Source: Massilia sp. IC2-477
Lineage (GTDB): Bacteria > Pseudomonadota > Gammaproteobacteria > Burkholderiales > Burkholderiaceae_D
DNA length: 64,000 bases
NCBI RefSeq assembly: GCF_020707265.1
Contig: NZ_JAJFEQ010000006.1
Location: 310,001 to 374,000, forward strand
Direction of reading: 5' to 3'
In this document: piece after piece, positions 45,499 through 54,577 of the stretch
Layout: every line of letters begins with the position of its first letter
Position numbering within the stretch: position 1 is the first letter of the stretch
Program-made: the position numbers and the translations under genes
Notes under the pieces: model-generated
Seen by the model: only the letters and a program-made list of their open reading frames with translations
Told to the model about the DNA's origin: nothing
Database searches by the model: none

Positions 45499-46911
45499 AT
45501 GAAGACGACCTTGCTGGCAGCCTCCGTTGCCACCCTTTTGGGCTGCGCCCTCGCCTGTGGTCCCGCCCTCGCCCAGGGTGGCCATTACCGCAATACCGAC
45601 AACAAGAACCTGAAGGACGCGGCCGAAGGCACCTATCCGGTGCCCTACAAGATGCCGGTGGCGGCGGAAGTCACGGCCCAGCTCAAGTCGATCCGCGCCT
45701 ACATGGACAGTGCGACGCCCACCCGCATCATCAGCAAGAAGACGGGCGACCAGATCACCGACCTGAAGACCCCGAACGCCGATGCGATCTTCGAACCCAG
45801 CGCCGGCGACTACGGCATCCAGGTCTATGAGATGGGCGTGGTGCATTCGGGCCTGCTGAAGGCGGCGGAAGCGACCGGCGACCAGAGCTTCACCGCGATG
45901 ACCCAGCGCCACTTCCAGTTCTTCTCCCAGACCCTGCCCTATTTCCGCGCCCAGGAACAGAAGTTCCGCCTCGAACGGGCCAACAGCTTCTCGCGCTTCC
46001 TCGATCCGCGCTCGCTGGACGATTCCGGCTCGATGTGCGCCGCCCTGATCCGTGCGCGCCTGGCCAAGGTCGGACCGGACCTGAAGCCCATGATCGACGC
46101 CTGCAGCGACTGGGTCATCAACAAGCAGTTCCGCTTGGAGGACGGCACGATGGCGCGCAAGCGTCCGCAGGAAGTCTCGCTGTGGGCCGACGACATGTAC
46201 ATGAGCATCCCGGCGCTGGCCGAGATGGGCCGCCTGACGGGCGACCGCAAGCACTTCGACGACGCCGTCAACAATGTGATGGGCATGTCGAGCCGCATGT
46301 TCAATCCGCAGCTGGGCATCTACACCCACGGCTGGCATGCCAACCACCCGGACGCGCCGCGCTTCTACTGGGCGCGCGCCAACGGCTGGGCGGTGCTGGC
46401 CATGTCCGACCTGCTCGACGTGCTGCCAAAGGACCACCCGGGCTACCCGAAGGTGCTGAACCAGCTGCGCGCCGCGATCAAGGGCATCTCGGAGCTGCAG
46501 TCGGGCACCGGCCTGTGGCACCAGATGATCGACCGCAACGACTCCTACCTCGAAACCTCGGCCAGCGCCATATTCACCTACGTGATCGCGCACGCCGTCA
46601 ACCAGGGCTGGGTCAGCCCGACCACCTACGGCTCGATCGCGCAGGCCGGCTGGACGGGCCTGTCGACCCGCATCACGGCGAAGGGCGAAGTGGAAGGCAC
46701 CTGCGTCGGCACCACCCTGGCCGGCGACATGGTCTATTACTACAACCGTCCGACCAGCGTGCATGCACTGCACGGCTATGGCCCGATGCTGCTAGCCGGC
46801 GCCGAGATCCTCAAGCTGATGAAGAATCCGGCTTTCGAGGTCCAGTACAAGGTTCGCACGTATCATTACATGCCCAAAGGGGGCAAGACCGACTACCGCG
46901 AACACCATTGA
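45499..46911 (+). CDS. GH105 (GH88-like) unsaturated galacturonyl/rhamnogalacturonyl hydrolase
   Basis: 470 residues with a signal peptide ending ALAQ, or possibly a lipobox-like GCALAC. The (alpha/alpha)6 fold shows the family blocks LDDSGSMCAALIRARL and SLWADDMYMSIPALAEMG (D231/D232, acid/base region), NGWAVLAMSDLLDVLP, LWHQMIDRNDSYLETSASA. These enzymes hydrate and release the unsaturated uronate made by pectate or rhamnogalacturonan lyases. Under the strongest operator pair in the window and followed by a DUF4861 gene 17 bp on. The enzymes that would use its product (KduI, KduD) are not in the window. Confidence 0.9.
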   Translation: MKTTLLAASVATLLGCALACGPALAQGGHYRNTDNKNLKDAAEGTYPVPYKMPVAAEVTAQLKSIRAYMDSATPTRIISKKTGDQITDLKTPNADAIFEPSAGDYGIQVYEMGVVHSGLLKAAEATGDQSFTAMTQRHFQFFSQTLPYFRAQEQKFRLERANSFSRFLDPRSLDDSGSMCAALIRARLAKVGPDLKPMIDACSDWVINKQFRLEDGTMARKRPQEVSLWADDMYMSIPALAEMGRLTGDRKHFDDAVNNVMGMSSRMFNPQLGIYTHGWHANHPDAPRFYWARANGWAVLAMSDLLDVLPKDHPGYPKVLNQLRAAIKGISELQSGTGLWHQMIDRNDSYLETSASAIFTYVIAHAVNQGWVSPTTYGSIAQAGWTGLSTRITAKGEVEGTCVGTTLAGDMVYYYNRPTSVHALHGYGPMLLAGAEILKLMKNPAFEVQYKVRTYHYMPKGGKTDYREHH

Positions 46912-46928
46912 GAAGAGGCGCCTGAACG

Positions 46929-48131
46929 ATGAAACGACTGATCCTTGCAGCTGTACTGACTTCCGCTCTGAACGCTTACGCCGCCGAGCGCCTGGCCGTC
47001 ACCGTCCAGCATGACCTGTCCATCGCCCGTCCGTCCGAAACCATCACGATCCCCTGGAGCGACGTGAACGCCGCGCTGCCGGGCGCGTTGATCCAGAAGA
47101 TCGCGGTCAAGGATGCGAAGGGCAATGTACTGCCCCACCAGGTGACCAATGTCGCGCCCCTGGCCAAGGACCCGAAGGGCGTCGGCGCCGCCTATGGCGA
47201 GCTGATTTTCCAGCACAGCTTCGTACCTGGCGAGAAGAGCGCCAGCTTCACGGTCGAGAAGATCGACACGGTCGCCCCGGTGTTCGCACAAAAGGCCTTT
47301 GCCCGCTACGTGCCGGAGCGCCTCGACGACTTCGGCTGGGAAAACGACAAGATCGCGCACCGCACCTACGGCCCGGCTCTGGCCGCGCCCGCCCCCGCCG
47401 GCGTCACCAAGGAGGTGCTGGTCACCAGTGGCCTGGACCTGTGGTTCAAGCGCGTGCCATATCCGATCGTCGACCGCTGGTACAACAAGGGCCATGACCA
47501 CTACCACAAGGACGAAGGTGAGGGCATGGACATGTACAACGTCGGCAAGTCGCGCGGCGCCGGCGGCACCGGCATCTGGGACGGCAAGCAGCTGTACACG
47601 AGCGTGAACTACGCCAGTTGGCGCGTGCTGGCCAACGGCCCGGTGCGCGCGGTCTTCGAGCTGCACTATGCAAGCTGGGACGCGGCCGGCAAGCAGGTCA
47701 GCGAGATCAAGCGCTTCACCGTCGACGCCGGCCAGCAGCTGGACCGCATCGACAGCACCTTCATTTACGAAGGCGCTGATCCGCTCACCGTCGCTGTGGG
47801 TCTCAACAAGAATCCGAGCGACAAGAACCAGGATCCGTCGATCACGGTCAAGCGCGAGGGTCCGGTGCTGCTGCAGTGGGTCGAGCAGAAGAGCAACGAC
47901 GCCTTCGGCACCGCGGTGGTGGTGCCTGGGGCGGAAGGCTTCACCCAGGACCAGCTGAACGAACTGATCCTGGCCAAGGCCAGCTCCGGCAAGCCGCTGC
48001 GCTACTACGCCGGCGGCGCCTGGAGCCGCGCCGGCGAGATCACCTCGCTCGCGCAGTGGCAGAAGTACACGCAGGACGTGGCCGCCCGCGCTGGCAACCC
48101 GGTGCGCGTGACGCTCTCGCGCCAGCAGTAA
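46929..48131 (+). CDS. DUF4861 family secreted protein
   Basis: 400 residues with a signal peptide ending AYA. The rest matches the DUF4861 pattern known from pectin and rhamnogalacturonan loci: VPERLDDFGWENDKIAHRTYGPAL, HDHYHKDEGEGMDMYNVGKSRGAGG and LDRIDSTFIYEG. No reaction is established to my knowledge. It follows the GH105 gene by 17 bp and ends at a terminator, so it is co-regulated with it. A lyase or sugar-binding role is plausible because the fold is predicted to be a beta-sandwich, but this is inference. Confidence 0.85.
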   Translation: MKRLILAAVLTSALNAYAAERLAVTVQHDLSIARPSETITIPWSDVNAALPGALIQKIAVKDAKGNVLPHQVTNVAPLAKDPKGVGAAYGELIFQHSFVPGEKSASFTVEKIDTVAPVFAQKAFARYVPERLDDFGWENDKIAHRTYGPALAAPAPAGVTKEVLVTSGLDLWFKRVPYPIVDRWYNKGHDHYHKDEGEGMDMYNVGKSRGAGGTGIWDGKQLYTSVNYASWRVLANGPVRAVFELHYASWDAAGKQVSEIKRFTVDAGQQLDRIDSTFIYEGADPLTVAVGLNKNPSDKNQDPSITVKREGPVLLQWVEQKSNDAFGTAVVVPGAEGFTQDQLNELILAKASSGKPLRYYAGGAWSRAGEITSLAQWQKYTQDVAARAGNPVRVTLSRQQ

Positions 48132-48145
48132 GCTTTTCCTCCCCG

Positions 48146-48181
48146 ATGCGGCGCCCTCGCGCAGGGCGCCGCATGTCTTTT
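48146..48181 (+). terminator. Intrinsic terminator after the DUF4861 gene
   Basis: Twelve-bp stem ATGCGGCGCCCT/AGGGCGCCGCAT with loop CGCGC, followed by GTCTTTT. Confidence 0.85.
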
Positions 48182-48230
48182 CAAGGCCTTACAACAAGGG
48201 CCATCTCCACGCAATATCCCCTTTGGCAGA

Positions 48231-48314
48231 GGTTGGACCAATTCACGTATTTATTTGAATTGGATGGACCAGAATTGGTATTTCTGCATTAGAATCGCGG
48301 AACCGGCCTGACCA
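48231..48314 (+). promoter_or_regulatory. Promoter and operator cluster of the second TonB receptor
   Basis: A TAGAAT -10 box lies at 48290-48295. Operator-like sites are TTGGACCAA (48233-48241), TGGATGGACCA (48261-48271) and CGGCCTGACCA (48304-48314). No good -35 stands at 17 bp. The layout resembles the 45.4-kb region. Confidence 0.55.
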
Positions 48315-48379
48315 GATAAATACGCCGATGCGGCGTGCGCCCAGCTGCGCACCGCCAGGATAAAACGCATGGAGACAGC

Positions 48380-51325
48380 ATGAAACAACACCCGCAACGT
48401 GCCGCTTTACGTCAACTCACCTTGTGCCTGCTCGGCACCGCCTCGGTGTCCGCCCTCTCGATCGGCGCCGCCTTTGCCCAGGATGCCCCCGCCAATGCAT
48501 CCCAGCAGATCCAGACGGTGCAGGTGACGGGCTTGCGCGCCTCGCTCGAGAGTGCCCTGAACGCCAAGCGCCAGGACAACGGCATCGTCGACGTCATCAA
48601 GGCCGAAGACATGGGCAAGTTCCCGGACACGAACCTGGCCGAGTCGCTGCAGCGCGTGCCGGGCGTGGTGATCGACCGCGACGCCGGCGAAGGCCGCAAC
48701 ATCACGGTGCGCGGCCTGGGCCAGGACTTTACCCGCGTGCGCATCAACGGCATCGAGGGCCTGGCCACCACCGGCGGCACCGACAGCTCGGGCGGCACCA
48801 ACCGCGGCCGCGGCTTCGACTTCAACGTGTTCGCGTCCGAGCTGTTCAGCTCCCTCACCGTGCGCAAGAGTTCCTCGGCCGACGTCGACGAAGGCTCGCT
48901 GGGCGCCACCGTCGACCTGCAGACCCTGCGTCCCTTCGACCTGCGCGGCTTCAACGCCACCATCGCGGCCAAGGGCAAGTACAACGACGGCTCGGAAAAG
49001 GTCGACCCGCGTGTCGCCTTCATGGTGTCGAACACCTTCCTGGACCGCACGGTGGGCGTGCTGGTCTCGGGCGCGTTTTCCAAGCGCCGCGTGCTGGAAG
49101 AAGGCTTCAGCACCGTCCGCTGGGACAACGGCCCCTCGTCGGGCGGCTGGTGCGCACCGCAGGGCGTGACCGCGAATCCATCGAACTCCACTGCCACCAC
49201 CTGCGGCCCGGCGGCCCAGGGCGTGCCGCGCCTGCCGGCCTCGCAAGCGGCGACCGAGGCCTATAACGCGGCCAGCAGCGCCACCAACTTCCATCCGCGC
49301 CTGCCGCGCTATGGCCGCCTGACCCACGACCAGGACCGCCTGGGCCTGACCGCGTCGGTGCAATGGCGCCCGCAGCGCGGCACGCTGCTCACCTTCGACA
49401 TGCTGTATTCGAAGCTGGACGCGACGCGCCAGGAAGACTTCCTGCAGGCGATCTCGTTCAGCCGCAGCGCCGCCCAGGGCGGCAAGCCGCAGATGAGCGT
49501 CGTGGAAGCCCAGTATGCACCGAACGGCGCCCTCCTGTACGGCAAGTACAACGGCGTCGACATCCGCTCCGAGTCGCGCTTCGACGAACTGAACACCACC
49601 TTCTCGCAGCCCACCCTGACGCTGGAGCACCAGTTCAACGACAGCTGGAGCATGAGCGCCAAGGTCGGCCGCGCTAACTCGAAGTTCCGCAACCCGGTCC
49701 AGACCACCGTCACGCTCGACGCCCTGAACGTCAATGGCTACACCATCGACTTCCGCGGCAACGACCGCATGCCGGCGATCGGCTATCCGTTCGACCCGAC
49801 CTCCACCAGCGGGCCGCTGGCCATCATCGGCGTGCCGCAGGTCGCCAGCGGGACCCAGCCGACCACGGTGCCCAACACCACCACCAGCGAGATCCGCATC
49901 CGTCCGCAAGGCGCGACCAACATCAACGACGTCGGCCAGTTCGACCTGGCCTGGGAAGCCAGCGACAACCTGAGCTTCAAGGGCGGCATCAACAAGAAGA
50001 AGTACGAGTCGGATACCTATGAATTCCGGCGCGTGAACCAGAACGACACGATCTTCGCGCCGCCGGGCGGAGCGAGCGGTCTCACGACCAGCCTCACCGG
50101 CTTCGGCAAGGGCCTCGACATGCCGGCCGGGACGGCGACCGGCTGGGTGATCCCGAACCTGAGCGCCATCGCCGCCGCCTACGACATCTACTGCAACTGC
50201 ATCAAGGCCGGTCCCGCCGGCGGCCCGGGCGACTTCACCCTGTCCTCGATCACCAACGGCAACGCGCGCGGCAACAACCGCACCGTCACCGAACGCGACG
50301 ACGGCTTCTACCTGATGGGCGAGTTCAAGTACGACCTGTGGGACATCCCGGTGCGCGGCAACTTCGGCGTGCGCCACGTGAAGACCGAGCTGGAAGCGAT
50401 CGGCTACCAGGCCGCCGGCGGCGGCACCGCGGTCGTGGTGAACCACGACTACAAGGACACCCTGCCCTCGTTTAACATCGCGGCCAACCTGACGCGCGAC
50501 TTCATCGTCCGCTTCGGCGCAGCCAAGGTGATGACCCGTCCGCAGCTGGGCTTCCTGTCGCCGGGCGGCACCATCTCGACCACCGGCACGCTGACCATCA
50601 ACACCGGCAACCCGCTGCTCAAGCCTTTCCGTGCCAAGACCTTCGACAGCAGCTTCGAGTACTACTTCGGCAAGAATGCCTTCGTGGGCCTGGGCCTGTT
50701 CCAGAAGAACATCGACACCTACATCCAGTCGCTGCGCACCAATGTGCCCTTCCGCGAGACCGGCCTGCCGCTGTCGCTGCTGCCGGCGAACTTCACTGGC
50801 GACGAACAGTTCCAGGTGACGGCGCCGATCAACACCGACGGCGGCAAGCTGAAGGGCTTCGAGATCAACTACCAGCAGCCCTTCACCTTCCTGCCGGGCT
50901 GGGGCAAGAACTTCGGCACGGTGCTGAACTACACCAAGGTCAGCTCGAAGATCGAATACGCCGTCTCGCCGACCAGCAACGAGCGCATCGTCGACGACCT
51001 GCTGAACCTGTCGCCGAAGTCCTGGAACGCGACCTTCTACTATGACGACGGCAAGTTCAGCGCGCGCGTCTCGGGCGCCAAGCGTTCGTCCTTCCTGACC
51101 CGGGTGCCGGGCCAGAACAACAACGACGTCGAAGGCAAGAACGAAACCTTCAACGTGGACGTGTCGCTGTCGTACAAGTGGAACGACAAGCTCGAGTTCA
51201 CGCTCGAAGGCGTGAACCTCACCAACGAGCCGAACGACCAGTTCATCAGCCGCGCACGCAACAGCGTGGTGGTGAACAACGTCACCGGCCGCGAGTTCCT
51301 GGCCGGCCTGCGCTACAAATTCTGA
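48380..51325 (+). CDS. TonB-dependent outer membrane receptor (pectin-regulon member)
   Basis: 981 residues. The signal peptide ends SIGAAFA near residue 34. The plug has QTVQVTGLRASLESALNAKRQ, LAESLQRVPGVVIDRD, NITVRGLGQDFTRVRING, and the barrel ends LRYKF. The large size and N-terminus match the carbohydrate-type TonB receptors of Caulobacter and Xanthomonas. The ATG at 48380 follows GGAGACA; the frame to 48335 adds an unlikely leader. It follows the GH105-DUF4861 operon with its own promoter and operator sites, so it probably imports a different pectin fragment from the receptor at 26.3 kb. It ends at a strong terminator. Confidence 0.9.
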   Translation: MKQHPQRAALRQLTLCLLGTASVSALSIGAAFAQDAPANASQQIQTVQVTGLRASLESALNAKRQDNGIVDVIKAEDMGKFPDTNLAESLQRVPGVVIDRDAGEGRNITVRGLGQDFTRVRINGIEGLATTGGTDSSGGTNRGRGFDFNVFASELFSSLTVRKSSSADVDEGSLGATVDLQTLRPFDLRGFNATIAAKGKYNDGSEKVDPRVAFMVSNTFLDRTVGVLVSGAFSKRRVLEEGFSTVRWDNGPSSGGWCAPQGVTANPSNSTATTCGPAAQGVPRLPASQAATEAYNAASSATNFHPRLPRYGRLTHDQDRLGLTASVQWRPQRGTLLTFDMLYSKLDATRQEDFLQAISFSRSAAQGGKPQMSVVEAQYAPNGALLYGKYNGVDIRSESRFDELNTTFSQPTLTLEHQFNDSWSMSAKVGRANSKFRNPVQTTVTLDALNVNGYTIDFRGNDRMPAIGYPFDPTSTSGPLAIIGVPQVASGTQPTTVPNTTTSEIRIRPQGATNINDVGQFDLAWEASDNLSFKGGINKKKYESDTYEFRRVNQNDTIFAPPGGASGLTTSLTGFGKGLDMPAGTATGWVIPNLSAIAAAYDIYCNCIKAGPAGGPGDFTLSSITNGNARGNNRTVTERDDGFYLMGEFKYDLWDIPVRGNFGVRHVKTELEAIGYQAAGGGTAVVVNHDYKDTLPSFNIAANLTRDFIVRFGAAKVMTRPQLGFLSPGGTISTTGTLTINTGNPLLKPFRAKTFDSSFEYYFGKNAFVGLGLFQKNIDTYIQSLRTNVPFRETGLPLSLLPANFTGDEQFQVTAPINTDGGKLKGFEINYQQPFTFLPGWGKNFGTVLNYTKVSSKIEYAVSPTSNERIVDDLLNLSPKSWNATFYYDDGKFSARVSGAKRSSFLTRVPGQNNNDVEGKNETFNVDVSLSYKWNDKLEFTLEGVNLTNEPNDQFISRARNSVVVNNVTGREFLAGLRYKF

Positions 51326-51349
51326 TTCTCTTCTCCTGCTGTACTTTTC

Positions 51350-51374
51350 AAGCCCGCCTCGTGCGGGCTTTTTT
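51350..51374 (+). terminator. Intrinsic terminator after the second TonB receptor
   Basis: AAGCCCGC, loop CTCGT, GCGGGCTT followed by TTTT. It touches the stop codon of the convergent hydrolase gene. Confidence 0.9.
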
Positions 51375-52225
51375 CATGGCACGCCGAGGTGCCGCGCCAG
51401 GAAGGCGCCGACCCGCCGTTCGTACTCGGCAGGCGCGAACGCATACAGGTCCACGTGCGCGGCGCCGGGCACTTCCCACAAGGCCTTGTCCCTGCCTGCC
51501 GCTGCGAAGATGCGGCGGGTTTCGGCGATCGTCGTGTGCTGGTCCGCGTCGCCCGCAGCGATGAGGACCGGTGCGTCCAGCGCAGGCATGCGTTCGATCG
51601 GCCGCAGCTGTTCCGGCTCGATATCGAGCCGCAGCGGCAGCTGCACCAGCAGCAGCTGCGACAGCGGCGCCGCGAGTGGACCGACACGCATGCGCAGGCG
51701 GTCCTGCACGGCCTCCTCGATGGTCGGATACATCGACTCCAGCACCACCGCATCCGCGCGCGGACAGTCCGCGCACAGCACGTACGACGCCGCGCCGAGC
51801 GACACGCCGATCACGCCCACGCGCTGGCCCGGGTAAGTGCCGCGCAGGTAGTCCAGCGCCGCCTTCACCGCCGCCCCTTCGTGCAATCCGAAGGTGATTG
51901 CCGGCGCCGGACTGGCGCCGTGGCCGGGCAGGTCGATCAGCAGCACCGCATAGCCTGCGGCCTGCAGGAAGCGGGCGCGCGCCAGCATCTGGGTACGGTC
52001 GGCGCGGATGCCGTGCAGGAGCAGCAGCGCACCCTTGCCCTCCCCCGGCAGCAGCCAGCCTTCGACCGGCCTGCCCGCAGGCGTTGCCAGCCTCACCGTG
52101 CGCAGGCCGGCGTCCGGCGCCGCCATCGCGTACTGCTTGCCGGCGATGAGCGTGGAGCCGGCCACCCAGGTGGACAGCATCGCTGCGGCGACGGCGGTGG
52201 CGCAAGCCCATGTCAGTCGTTTCAT
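51374..52225 (-). CDS. Alpha/beta-hydrolase (S9/BAAT-like esterase), exported
   Basis: 283 residues with an N-terminal signal or anchor of about 28 residues. LLLHGIRAD at about 68-76 forms the oxyanion region, Ser142 in IGVSLGAAS is the nucleophile, an Asp lies in IAAGDADQHT, and His in PGAAHVDLYAF. Substrate unknown. It converges with the TonB receptor and is divergent from a LysR gene that may control it. Confidence 0.85.
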   Translation of the reverse strand: MKRLTWACATAVAAAMLSTWVAGSTLIAGKQYAMAAPDAGLRTVRLATPAGRPVEGWLLPGEGKGALLLLHGIRADRTQMLARARFLQAAGYAVLLIDLPGHGASPAPAITFGLHEGAAVKAALDYLRGTYPGQRVGVIGVSLGAASYVLCADCPRADAVVLESMYPTIEEAVQDRLRMRVGPLAAPLSQLLLVQLPLRLDIEPEQLRPIERMPALDAPVLIAAGDADQHTTIAETRRIFAAAGRDKALWEVPGAAHVDLYAFAPAEYERRVGAFLARHLGVP

Positions 52226-52290
52226 GCGGCCATCTTGTCACAGCCCGGGTCCTGTGGAAAGATGGCTTGATCGCTTCCCGCAAGGACTCC

Positions 52291-53220
52291 ATGGACCGCT
52301 TCGCCGAACTCAAGACCTTCTGCACCGTCGCCGCAGCCGGCGGTTTCTCCGCCGCGGCGCGCCAGCTCGGCGTCGCCACCTCCTCGGTCACGCGGGTGAT
52401 CGACGCGCTCGAGGAACGCCTTGGCGTGGCGCTGCTGAACCGCTCGACCCGCAGCGTCACCCTCACCGAGGCGGGGCGCGGCTACCAGGAAGACGCGCTG
52501 CGCATCCTGGAGCAGCTCGAGGCCGCCGACGACGCGGTGACCGAGCGCGCAGGCGAGGTCAAAGGGGTGCTGCGCGTCGCTGCCCCGCCGACCTTCGCCG
52601 CGCTGTACATCGCACCGATGCTGCCCGACCTGCGGGTGCGCCATCCGCAGCTGACGCTGGACCTCTGCCTGAGCAATACGGTGATCAACCTGGCCGACGA
52701 ATCGATCGATGTCGCGATCCGCATGGGCAGCGTCGATCCGGAAGCGCGGCTGGTGGCGCGCCGCCTGGCCGCGCACCAGCGGGTGCTGTGCGCCAGCCCC
52801 GCCTACCTCAAGCGCCATGGCACGCCGCGCACGCCGCAGGAGCTGGCGAATCACGACTGCCTGCAGTTCAGCTTTACCGAGAACCGCCGCAGTTGGCGCC
52901 TGCGCCGCAAGGACGATCCGGATGCGGCGGTGGAAGAAGTCCCGATCCGCGGCGTGGTCCAGGCCGACAATGCCGACGTGCTGCGCCAGGCGGCCGTCGC
53001 CGGCCTGGGCGTGGCGATGCTGGCGCACTGGCTGGTACACGCCGACCTGCGCGCGGGCCGGCTGCTGCGGGTGATGGAAGACTATGCGGTCAATCCGGGG
53101 CCGATGGACGTGGCCATGCATGCGGTGTACCAGGAAAACCGGCGCGGATCGCAGAAGATCCGCGCCTTCGTCGACCTGCTCGCGGAGCACCTGGGACGCG
53201 CCGGCATCCCGGAGGCTTGA
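52291..53220 (+). CDS. LysR family transcriptional regulator
   Basis: 309 residues. HTH FSAAARQLGVATSSVTRVIDALEERLG, then an effector domain with VAAPPTFAALYIAPMLPDLRVRHPQL. It matches the CrgA-like group. The ATG at 52291 has AAGGAC upstream; the open frame from 52210 is not supported. It is divergent from the exported hydrolase and ends one base before the stop of the MFS gene; either neighbour could be a target. Confidence 0.9.
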   Translation: MDRFAELKTFCTVAAAGGFSAAARQLGVATSSVTRVIDALEERLGVALLNRSTRSVTLTEAGRGYQEDALRILEQLEAADDAVTERAGEVKGVLRVAAPPTFAALYIAPMLPDLRVRHPQLTLDLCLSNTVINLADESIDVAIRMGSVDPEARLVARRLAAHQRVLCASPAYLKRHGTPRTPQELANHDCLQFSFTENRRSWRLRRKDDPDAAVEEVPIRGVVQADNADVLRQAAVAGLGVAMLAHWLVHADLRAGRLLRVMEDYAVNPGPMDVAMHAVYQENRRGSQKIRAFVDLLAEHLGRAGIPEA

Positions 53221-53221
53221 T

Positions 53222-54433
53222 TCAGACCGCCTTGCCGAAAGGCGCCGGGCGGCCCGAGACTTCGCTGAACCACCAGGCCAGGGCCGCTGCCGGGAAGGCC
53301 ATGCCGGCCAGCAGGGCGCCGTGCCAGCCATGGTGGGCGTAGACCCAGGCGCCCAGCGCGGAGCCCAGTGCGCCGCCGCTGAAGATCAGCGCGAAGTAGA
53401 TGCCGTTCAGGCGGCTGCGCACTTCGGCGCCGAGGGCGAAGATGGCGCGCTGGCCGAGCACCAGGTTGGCCGCCACCGCCATGTCCAGCACGATCGACGC
53501 CAGCACCAGGATGCCGATGGCGAGTGCACGCGATGCCGGCTGGTACAAGGGCAGCGCGAAACCGATCACGCCGAGCACCAGGGCGCAGGCGGTCGCCACC
53601 AGGGTATGGCCCCGGTCCGCCAGGCGTCCCGCCACCGGCGAGGCCACCGCGCCGGCCATGCCGACCAGGGCATAGACCGCGATGCCGGTCTGCGACAGCC
53701 CGAACTGCGGGCTGGCCAGCACCAGCGGGGTGACGGTCCAGAACAGGCTGAACGATCCGAACAGGCCGGCCTGGTAGGCGGCGCGGCGCCGCAATACCGG
53801 GGTGGTCGCGAACAGCGTCCACAGCGAGCCGATCAGCCGGCCATAGCCCAGCTGGTGCGCCGGCACGCGCTGCGGCAGCTTGCGGCGCAGGACAAAGGCG
53901 AGCGCCAGGATCGCCACCGAGGCGCCGCCGAAGACCAGGTGCCAGCCGCCGTGGTCGGCGATCAGGCTGGCCGCGGGACGCGCCACCATGATCCCCAGTA
54001 GCAGGCCGCTGACCACCCGGCCCACGTTGTAGCCGCGCGTTTCCTCGCGTGACAGGTGGGCGGCGAAGGGCACCAGCACCTGCGCCGCCACCGAGCCGAG
54101 GCCGATGCCGAGCGATGCGGCGAGGAACATCCACGCGCTGTTGCTGAATGCCGCCAGGGCCAGGGCCACGCTGGTGGCCAGCAGGGCGACGAAGACCAGG
54201 CGGCGGTTTTCCAGCAGGTCGCCAAGTGGGACGACGAAGATCAGGCCGAGGGCGTAACCGATCTGGGTCAGGGTGACGATCAGGCCGGCGGCTTCGGCGG
54301 ACAGGCCGGTCGCCGCGCTGATCGGGCCGACCAGGGTCTGGGAATAATAGAGGCTGGCGACGATCAGGCCGGCGGAGAAGGCCAGCAGGCGTACCATGCC
54401 GGGCGCGATGTCGGGGGTGTCGGGGTGGTTCAT
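53222..54433 (-). CDS. MFS transporter of the drug/metabolite efflux type
   Basis: 403 residues with about 12 hydrophobic segments. The motif A region reads PLGDLLENRRLVF and the N-terminus is VRLLAFSAGLIVASLYYSQTLV. It matches the sugar-efflux and drug:proton antiporter branch. The substrate is unknown. The Met at 54433 is chosen because the frame beyond it contains a Cys/Arg-rich stretch not typical of carriers. Confidence 0.85.
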   Translation of the reverse strand: MNHPDTPDIAPGMVRLLAFSAGLIVASLYYSQTLVGPISAATGLSAEAAGLIVTLTQIGYALGLIFVVPLGDLLENRRLVFVALLATSVALALAAFSNSAWMFLAASLGIGLGSVAAQVLVPFAAHLSREETRGYNVGRVVSGLLLGIMVARPAASLIADHGGWHLVFGGASVAILALAFVLRRKLPQRVPAHQLGYGRLIGSLWTLFATTPVLRRRAAYQAGLFGSFSLFWTVTPLVLASPQFGLSQTGIAVYALVGMAGAVASPVAGRLADRGHTLVATACALVLGVIGFALPLYQPASRALAIGILVLASIVLDMAVAANLVLGQRAIFALGAEVRSRLNGIYFALIFSGGALGSALGAWVYAHHGWHGALLAGMAFPAAALAWWFSEVSGRPAPFGKAV

Positions 54434-54530
54434 GTCGTGATCCTTGTGGGCTAGGGCTTGGAAGGATTGTAGGTCTGCTCCACCCTCCGATTCACAGCGC
54501 GCCACGCAAGACTGTTTTCGAACCCGACAA

Positions 54531-54558
54531 TAAAAAAAGCCCGCACGCGGCGGGCTTT
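54531..54558 (-). terminator. Intrinsic terminator after ompW
   Basis: On the minus strand AAAGCCCGC, loop CGCGT, GCGGGCTTT with a run of seven T. It ends the ompW transcript 20 bp after the stop. Confidence 0.88.
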
Positions 54559-54577
54559 CGGGCAAGCGAAACGCTGC

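Noticed and set aside
54485..54565. N-terminal extension of the MFS gene at 53.2 kb
   Set aside because: The stretch crosses the ompW terminator and encodes an atypical Cys/Arg-rich sequence.
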